Source of the DNA: Rhodothermales bacterium | Lineage (GTDB): Bacteria > Bacteroidota > Rhodothermia > Rhodothermales > Bin80 | Length of the DNA: 64,000 bases | Direction of reading: 5' to 3' | Assembly (NCBI GenBank): GCA_028278205.1 | Contig: JANQES010000050.1 | Span: forward strand, 1-64,000 | The notes under the pieces: model-generated | What the model saw: the letters and a program-made list of their open reading frames with translations, nothing else | What the model was told of the DNA's origin: nothing | Database searches by the model: none | Part shown: positions 59,401 to 64,000 of the stretch, in pieces | How the letters are laid out: each line of letters opens with the position of its first letter | Numbering within the stretch: the first letter of the stretch is position 1 | Program-made: the position numbers and the translations under genes

Positions 59401-59573
59401 AGTCCCGTAGGGACGACCTGTTTGTAGAAAACAACGTTATTTCCTCGCGTTAAGCCCCGTAGGGGCGGCCTGTTTTTTTACAGGACGCTCCTACGGAGCT
59501 ATTTTTTGGGGAAAACGGGAGGTACTACAAACAGAACGCCCCTACGGGGCTTTTTCGACGATCCCGTTTGTAG
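59401..59573. repeat. Cluster of CCCGTAGGGG palindromic repeats
   Basis: Four related units: two read AAGTCCCGTAGGGACG and AGCCCCGTAGGGGCGGCCTG with a CTGTTT tail (59401, 59453); two are inverted (GACGCTCCTACGGAGC at 59484 and AACGCCCCTACGGGGC at 59535). Each contains a small palindrome centred on GTAG/CTAC. Similar GCCCCTACGGGGC repeats occur in many Bacteroidota genomes. Confidence 0.8.
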
Positions 59574-59607
59574 ACATGCCTTAACCCGTAATCCGAAACC
59601 CATAACC

Positions 59608-60123
59608 CTACGCCCCCAGTTGTTTGGGCTTTCTCAACCCCTCCAGCAGCGCGTCGCCGTTGCCTTCGCTGAGCGCCTCTTCGACGAAGGCGGCCAGTAG
59701 CGCGCGGAGGCGGCCCGGGTCGGGGTCGAGGTCGGCGAGAACGTAGGCGGCGTGTTTGAGGAGGCTGCGCCACGAGTCGTTGTCGGGGAAGAAAGCGCGG
59801 CCCAGGGCAGTGTTCGAGACAAAGTCGAGGCGTAGTTCGAAGAAGCCGTGGAAGCGTTCGAGTTCGGCCAGTTCGTCGTCCGTGAAGCAGGCGTTGAAGC
59901 GAGCGAGGTCTTCGCCGGAGCGGTCGCCTTTGAGGCCGTGGAGGTAGCTCTCGCCGGGCACGTAGATTTCATCGAACCAGAGCCGGGCCAGCGCAGCGGC
60001 CAGTTCTTCGGGCAGGGCATGCCGGCGACAGGCAGCCTGGCATTCCTCCGACGTCAGAAACGCCAAAAACACCACCACACGCTCGCGGAAGTCAGACGTG
60101 GATGTCGATAGCTCCTTTTTCAT
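59608..60123 (-). CDS. Hypothetical helical protein
   Basis: 171 residues, soluble and alpha-helical, acidic C-terminus. MKKELSTSTSDFRERVVVFLAF then ECQAACRRHALPEELAAALARLWFDEIY. No recognised domain. One base region separates it from the next minus-strand gene (60162-60521). Confidence 0.65.
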   Translation of the reverse strand: MKKELSTSTSDFRERVVVFLAFLTSEECQAACRRHALPEELAAALARLWFDEIYVPGESYLHGLKGDRSGEDLARFNACFTDDELAELERFHGFFELRLDFVSNTALGRAFFPDNDSWRSLLKHAAYVLADLDPDPGRLRALLAAFVEEALSEGNGDALLEGLRKPKQLGA

Positions 60124-60161
60124 TCACCCCCTTATGGATTTTGATCGCAGGTCAAAATCCC

Positions 60162-60521
60162 TCAAAACTCAATCTCCGGCAGGTTTTGCCAGCGCGGTTC
60201 GCCCTGCGGTTTGAAGTTTTGCGTGGCGACGAAATGCCAGCCCTGATGAAAGTTGAGCTTGAACTTGCCGCCGCCGTAATGCTCGAACAGATACCCCATC
60301 GGATCGTGGATCAGATCCATCATCTCCAGAACGGGACCGCGCGCGAGGCCTTTGAAACGGACGGAATTCTGCCACGGCTCCTGCACCAACACCGTCACCG
60401 ACGATTCGCTGAGCGCCTTGAGAAACGCCTGTTCGAGTTCGTCGTCGGTCGGGTGGGCAGCGCCGGCCTTGGTCAACTGCTTTGTGATGTACTTCTTGTA
60501 GAGCGTCCAGACCCAATCCAT
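60162..60521 (-). CDS. Hypothetical protein
   Basis: 119 residues. MDWVWTLYKKYITKQLTKAGA begins an amphipathic helix; later HDPMGYLFEHYGGGKFKLNFHQGWHFVATQNF is beta-rich. No motif recognised. It is upstream of 59608-60123 on the same strand and may form an operon with it. Confidence 0.65.
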   Translation of the reverse strand: MDWVWTLYKKYITKQLTKAGAAHPTDDELEQAFLKALSESSVTVLVQEPWQNSVRFKGLARGPVLEMMDLIHDPMGYLFEHYGGGKFKLNFHQGWHFVATQNFKPQGEPRWQNLPEIEF

Positions 60522-60727
60522 CGTCTCACCGCATTGTTAATCCGTCGTGGAAAATGCGCAAACCTTGTTTCGCCGTCTTGACATTTTATAATTTATTCAA
60601 TATTTCAGCAAGGTCTTTACGGAACCCAGTGAAGTTGAGCCCCCTCGGCGATTATGCACCCCCTCGCCCGCCCGTCTCAGCTTTGTCTCCCACCCACCCC
60701 ATCGACGAACCAAACGGGAAGAACTAC

Positions 60728-61504
60728 ATGCGACTCAAAGCCTCTTTTCTCGCAGTAACGATTGCGCTTATAGCAGCGGGATGCGGCGGCGGTGGCGACG
60801 CCCCGGCACCCGACGCCCCGGCGGCCTCGCAAGACGCCCCGCCTGCGGCAGCAGCCACGCCGATGGGCACCGCCTCCATCGCAGGAACCATCTCCTTCGA
60901 CGGCACTCCTCCCGCCCCGACGCCGGTGCGCATGAAGCCGGAATGCATGGAATTGCACGACGGACCGCCGGTCTCGGACAACGTCGTCGTGACCGATGGC
61001 AAGCTCAAATCGGTCTTCGTTCATGTTTCGGCGGGGCTTCCGGATGGCTATTCCTACCCGCCTCCGTCCGAGCCTGCCGTGCTCGACCAGGAAGGGTGCA
61101 TGTATGTGCCGCGCGTCCTCGGTATGCAGACCGGCCAGACGTTCCGCATCGAGAACAGCGACCCGTTCCAGCACAACATCCACCCCGTGCCGGAGAGCAA
61201 CCGGGGCTTCAACGAATCGACGCCCAATGAAGGCGACTATTTAGAGAAGAGATTCCTGGTCGTGGAAAAGGCCATCTCCGTCAAGTGCGACGTGCATAGC
61301 TGGATGCAGGCCTTTGCCTTCGTGCTCGATCATCCCTACTTCGGCGTCTCGGGCGACGACGGCAGCTTTAGCATCAGCGGCCTACCCGCCGGCACCTACA
61401 CCATCGAAGCCTGGCACGAGGACTTCGGCACGCAGACGATGGAAGTCACCGTCGGCGACGGCGAGGCCGGCACCGCCGATTTCACCTTCTCGGCAGCAGG
61501 CTAA
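60728..61504 (+). CDS. Cupredoxin-like lipoprotein before the cytochrome oxidase genes
   Basis: 258 residues from ATG 60728. Lipobox IAAGC (Cys19), low-complexity Pro/Ala linker, then a beta-rich domain with QHNIHP and KCDVHSWMQAF: His ... Cys-x2-His-x2-Met is the type I copper ligand pattern of plastocyanin/azurin-like proteins. The last 60 residues (GSFSISGLPAGTYTIEAWHEDFG) form a carboxypeptidase-regulatory-like beta domain. Directly upstream of ctaD, so it probably feeds electrons or copper to the oxidase. Confidence 0.8.
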   Translation: MRLKASFLAVTIALIAAGCGGGGDAPAPDAPAASQDAPPAAAATPMGTASIAGTISFDGTPPAPTPVRMKPECMELHDGPPVSDNVVVTDGKLKSVFVHVSAGLPDGYSYPPPSEPAVLDQEGCMYVPRVLGMQTGQTFRIENSDPFQHNIHPVPESNRGFNESTPNEGDYLEKRFLVVEKAISVKCDVHSWMQAFAFVLDHPYFGVSGDDGSFSISGLPAGTYTIEAWHEDFGTQTMEVTVGDGEAGTADFTFSAAG

Positions 61505-61520
61505 ACCAGCGATGAAACTC

Positions 61521-61580
61521 AAAAAAGAAGCGTTCAGCATTCCAGGTAGCGTCTTTACCGAATCTGAACGCTTCTTTTTT
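61521..61580. terminator. Strong bidirectional terminator
   Basis: AAAAAAGAAGCGTTCAG (61521-61537) pairs with CTGAACGCTTCTTTTTT (61564-61580), 17 bp perfect, with inner CATTC/GAATC extending it. A-tract and T-tract flank it, allowing termination in both directions. Confidence 0.85.
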
Positions 61581-61650
61581 AGGGATGAAGTGGTCATGCA
61601 ACAGCAATTTGGCATTCCTCACGGTCCTACTTCGCGCCCAGGTTGGTGTC

Positions 61651-61743
61651 GGTCACTGGTCACGGGTCACTGGTCACTGGTTGAGGTCAAAGACACTAGT
61701 GACCAGTGACAGCGAGCGCTAGCGAGCGTAATGACCAATGACC
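61651..61743. repeat. Heptamer-repeat hairpin (GTCACTG family)
   Basis: Left arm GTCACTGGTCACGGGTCACT with GGTCACTGG (61651-61680); right arm CACTAGTGACCAGTGAC then, after GCGAGCGCTAGCGAGC, ATGACCAATGACC (61694-61743). The interior GCGAGCGCTAGCGAGCG resembles a degenerate shared spacer. Confidence 0.75.
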
Positions 61744-61841
61744 GACGCAAACCCTGACGCACAGTGAAACCCCTAAGGAAAGCCACACACCTTTTGTAAG
61801 GCTCCCCGCTGCTCCCCCAGAATCAGAAAGGCGACGAAACG

Positions 61842-63695
61842 ATGGAAGAAAGTCCCCAGGGATCCACTCCCCAGGACCAGCACCAGACCAACGGCGAACA
61901 GCAGCCGCTCGATGAGGCCCCGGAGGCACACGCCGTCGAGCACGCGCACGACGATCATCATCACGATCATCACCACGAAGAGGGGTTCTGGCGCAAGTAC
62001 TGGTTCTCGACCGACCACAAGGTCATCGGGATTCAGTACGGCATCACGGCCTTGTTCTTCCTCTTCTTCGGCTTCTGCCTGATGCTGCTGATGCGCTGGC
62101 AGTTGGCCTCGCCGGGTGCGACTATTCCCATCCTCGGCGCGCTCACGCCCGAACTCTACAACCAGTTCGGCGCCATGCACGGCACCATCATGGTGTTTAT
62201 GGGCATCGTGCCGCTGGCCGTCGGCGCCTTCGGCAACTACGTCGTGCCGTTGCAGATCGGCGCGATAGATATGGCCTTCCCCCGGCTCAACATGGCCAGC
62301 TACCACTTCTTCTTCTGGGGCGGCATCGTGATGATGGCGAGCTTCTTCGTGCCCGAAGGCGCGGCCAAAGCCGGCTGGACCTCCTACCCGCCGCTGGCCG
62401 ACATCGAGACGATGGGCCAGACGATGTGGCTCTTCGGGATGGTCTTGTTGATCACCTCGTCGCTGCTGGGCGCGATCAACTTTATCACGACGATCATCCA
62501 GCTCCGGGCCGACGGCATGACATTCTTCCGGATGCCGTTTTTCGTGTGGGCGCAGTTCATCACGGCGTTCTTGCTGCTCTTGGCCTTCCCGCCGCTCGAA
62601 GCCGCCGGCTTCCTCCAACTGGCCGACCGCCTGCTGGGCACGAGCTTCTTCCTGCCCAGCGGCCTCGTCACCGCCGACGGCCCGCTCGAAGTAGCCGGCG
62701 GCGGCAGCCCGCTGTTGTGGCAACACCTGTTCTGGTTCCTGGCCCACCCGGAAGTTTACGTGCTGATCCTTCCGGCCATGGGCATCGTAGCCGAGATCAT
62801 CGCCAACAACACACGCAAGCCGCTCTGGGGCTACAAGTTGATGGTCTATTCGGTGATTTTCCTGGGCTTCATGTCGTTCATCGTCTGGGCGCATCACATG
62901 TTCATCACCGGCATGGGCACGGCCATCAGCGCGTTCTTCCAGGTGACGACGATGATCATCTCGATCCCGTCGGTGATCATCCTCTCGGCGCTATTCATCT
63001 CACTCTGGGGTGGGTCGATCCGGTTTACGGTGCCGATGCTCTTTGCGCTGGGCTTCCTGCCGATGTTCGGCATCGGCGGGCTGACGGGCCTGCCGCTAGG
63101 GCTGGCGCCCACCGACATCCCGCTGCACGATACCTATTACGTGATCGGCCACTTCCACTACGTCGTGGCGCCGGGCACCATCCTGGCGCTGTTTGCCGGG
63201 GTCTATTACTGGTATCCGAAGGTGACCGGGCGCGAGATGAACGATCTGCTGGGCAAGATCCACTTCTGGGGCTCGCTCATCTTCATGAACGGGGTCTTCT
63301 TCCCGATGCTCATCCAGGGCATGGCGGGGGTCTCCCGAAGACTCTTCGACGGCGGGCTGACGTATAGCTTCTCCGAGCCGGTGTTCCATTACAACTCGTT
63401 CATGTCGATCTCGGCGTTTTTGCTGGCGGTGGCGCAGATTCCGTTCATCATCAACTTCTTCTGGAGCCTCAAGAAGGGCAAGAAAGTGGAGAAAGACAAC
63501 CACTGGGACGCCACCACGCTCGAATGGTCGGCCACGCCGACGCCGCCGGTGCCCCACGGCAACTTCATCCACGTGCCGAGTGTGTACCGCGATCCCTACG
63601 AATACAGCCCGCCGACGGGTGGCCGCGAGTTCATCCCGCAGGACGAACCGCCGCCAAAGGAGACCGAAACCGAAACCATAGAAGCAGACGCCTAG
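61842..63695 (+). CDS. ctaD: Cytochrome c oxidase subunit I (A-type heme-copper)
   Basis: 617 residues. A His/Asp-rich N-terminus (HAHDDHHHDHHH, about 34-45) precedes the twelve-helix core. Motifs: STDHKVIGIQYG, the low-spin heme His in QFGAMHGTIMVF, WQHLFWFLAHPEVYVLILP with the cross-linked His-Tyr and proton-loading Glu, IVWAHHMFITGM (Cu-B His pair), and a late IPLHDTYYVIGHFHYV. The AHPEVY pattern fits the A1-type channel. Ends in a charged tail. Oxidises cytochrome c or a cupredoxin and reduces O2, pumping protons. Confidence 0.96.
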   Translation: MEESPQGSTPQDQHQTNGEQQPLDEAPEAHAVEHAHDDHHHDHHHEEGFWRKYWFSTDHKVIGIQYGITALFFLFFGFCLMLLMRWQLASPGATIPILGALTPELYNQFGAMHGTIMVFMGIVPLAVGAFGNYVVPLQIGAIDMAFPRLNMASYHFFFWGGIVMMASFFVPEGAAKAGWTSYPPLADIETMGQTMWLFGMVLLITSSLLGAINFITTIIQLRADGMTFFRMPFFVWAQFITAFLLLLAFPPLEAAGFLQLADRLLGTSFFLPSGLVTADGPLEVAGGGSPLLWQHLFWFLAHPEVYVLILPAMGIVAEIIANNTRKPLWGYKLMVYSVIFLGFMSFIVWAHHMFITGMGTAISAFFQVTTMIISIPSVIILSALFISLWGGSIRFTVPMLFALGFLPMFGIGGLTGLPLGLAPTDIPLHDTYYVIGHFHYVVAPGTILALFAGVYYWYPKVTGREMNDLLGKIHFWGSLIFMNGVFFPMLIQGMAGVSRRLFDGGLTYSFSEPVFHYNSFMSISAFLLAVAQIPFIINFFWSLKKGKKVEKDNHWDATTLEWSATPTPPVPHGNFIHVPSVYRDPYEYSPPTGGREFIPQDEPPPKETETETIEADA

Positions 63696-63699
63696 CCTG

Positions 63700-64000
63700 A
63701 TGGATTTGCAAATCCCCTACGAAGTTATACCGCGCCGCGACACCGGCGTCAACAACGCCAAGCTGGGCATCTGGCTGTTTCTGGCCTCGGAGGTGATGCT
63801 CTTCGGTGGGCTCTTTGCCGCCTACATCTTCCTGCGCATGGGCGCGGAAGCCTGGCCCGGCATGATGATCCCCGACACAACGACCATGGCCGAACGCGCC
63901 GATCAGGTGCTCAGCGTGCCGCTGGCCACGCTCAACACGATGATCCTCATCGCCTCTAGTGTGACGATGGTGATGTCGTGGGCGTCGCTCAAACTCAACG
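63700..64000 (+). CDS. ctaE: Cytochrome c oxidase subunit III, N-terminal part (runs off window)
   Basis: Starts ATG 63700, four bases after the ctaD stop, and runs past the window end. MDLQIPYEVIPRRDTGVNNA then KLGIWLFLASEVMLFGGLFAAYIFLR is the typical subunit III first helix (SEVMLF). About 100 residues are visible. Completes the oxidase with ctaD; subunit II must be farther along or elsewhere. Confidence 0.9.
   Translation, partial: MDLQIPYEVIPRRDTGVNNAKLGIWLFLASEVMLFGGLFAAYIFLRMGAEAWPGMMIPDTTTMAERADQVLSVPLATLNTMILIASSVTMVMSWASLKLN

Overview
The window looks like a chromosome segment from the Rhodothermota/Bacteroidota side of the tree. The inference rests on gene content: a PorW/SprE-like TPR lipoprotein with a SPOR end, two DUF2723 membrane proteins, an LA_2272-type surface repeat protein, a 7TMR-DISM histidine kinase and an A-type cytochrome oxidase preceded by a cupredoxin-like lipoprotein. 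DNA is GC-rich and coding-dense, with no phage, integrase, rRNA, tRNA or CRISPR that I can see.

Layout. 1-3.4 kb (minus strand): str operon rpsL-rpsG-fusA-tuf (tuf cut by the window edge). 3.7-11 kb (minus): ftsH, TPR/SPOR lipoprotein, pyruvate kinase. 11-22.4 kb: PHP phosphoesterase, a membrane protein of unknown function, a wrecked region with remnants of a hydrolase, a response regulator and a secreted protein (13.8-14.8 kb), a kinase-like conserved protein, an MBL hydrolase, a ParDE-type toxin-antitoxin pair, an LA_2272 repeat protein, a membrane metallophosphoesterase, an LptF/G permease and rsmI. 22.5-31.6 kb: PQQ dehydrogenase, thioredoxin-like lipoprotein, two DUF2723 paralogues. 31.9-35.4 kb: cold-shock protein, ybeY, metF, a nucleosidase-like protein. 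35.4-46.9 kb: a respiratory block with a CusF-like lipoprotein, two related small secreted proteins, a diheme cytochrome c, a tandem DoxX protein, a cytochrome bd-type subunit I with no subunit II, three more c-type cytochromes (one with a predicted ethylbenzene-dehydrogenase-type heme b domain) and a radical SAM protein with a PCP_red tail. 46.9-53 kb: RelBE-type pair, coiled-coil proteins, ferredoxin, NHL and ankyrin proteins, sensor kinase. 53.4-64 kb: a double-Usp/PCP_red fusion, erythromycin-esterase-family protein, Mrp ATPase, zinc-ribbon/PCP_red protein, small proteins, then cupredoxin lipoprotein, ctaD and the start of ctaE.

The most striking feature is not a gene. Almost every intergenic gap carries a hairpin whose arms are degenerate tandem repeats of 7 (sometimes 8 or 9) bases. 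The word differs from site to site (GATTTTG, TCATGGG, AGTGTTT, GTACTGC, AAACGTG, GTCACTG, GCCAGTG, GCAAATGG and others) but the architecture is the same: direct repeats, a spacer, then the same repeats inverted. About thirty such elements are present. Several start at or within the stop codon of the preceding gene, several unrelated ones share a spacer of about 30 bases, and two lie in frame inside a DUF2723 gene whose paralogue next door lacks them. Short tandem heptamer repeats (STRR) are known in cyanobacteria; an inverted-pair version with a shared spacer and in-gene insertions looks like a mobile or self-propagating repeat family that deserves a proper search.

Functionally, the right half reads as respiratory-chain and cofactor biology: two terminal oxidases (a bd-like one with c-type cytochrome partners and a heme-copper one), copper-handling proteins, and a set of PCP_red-domain proteins whose role is unknown.
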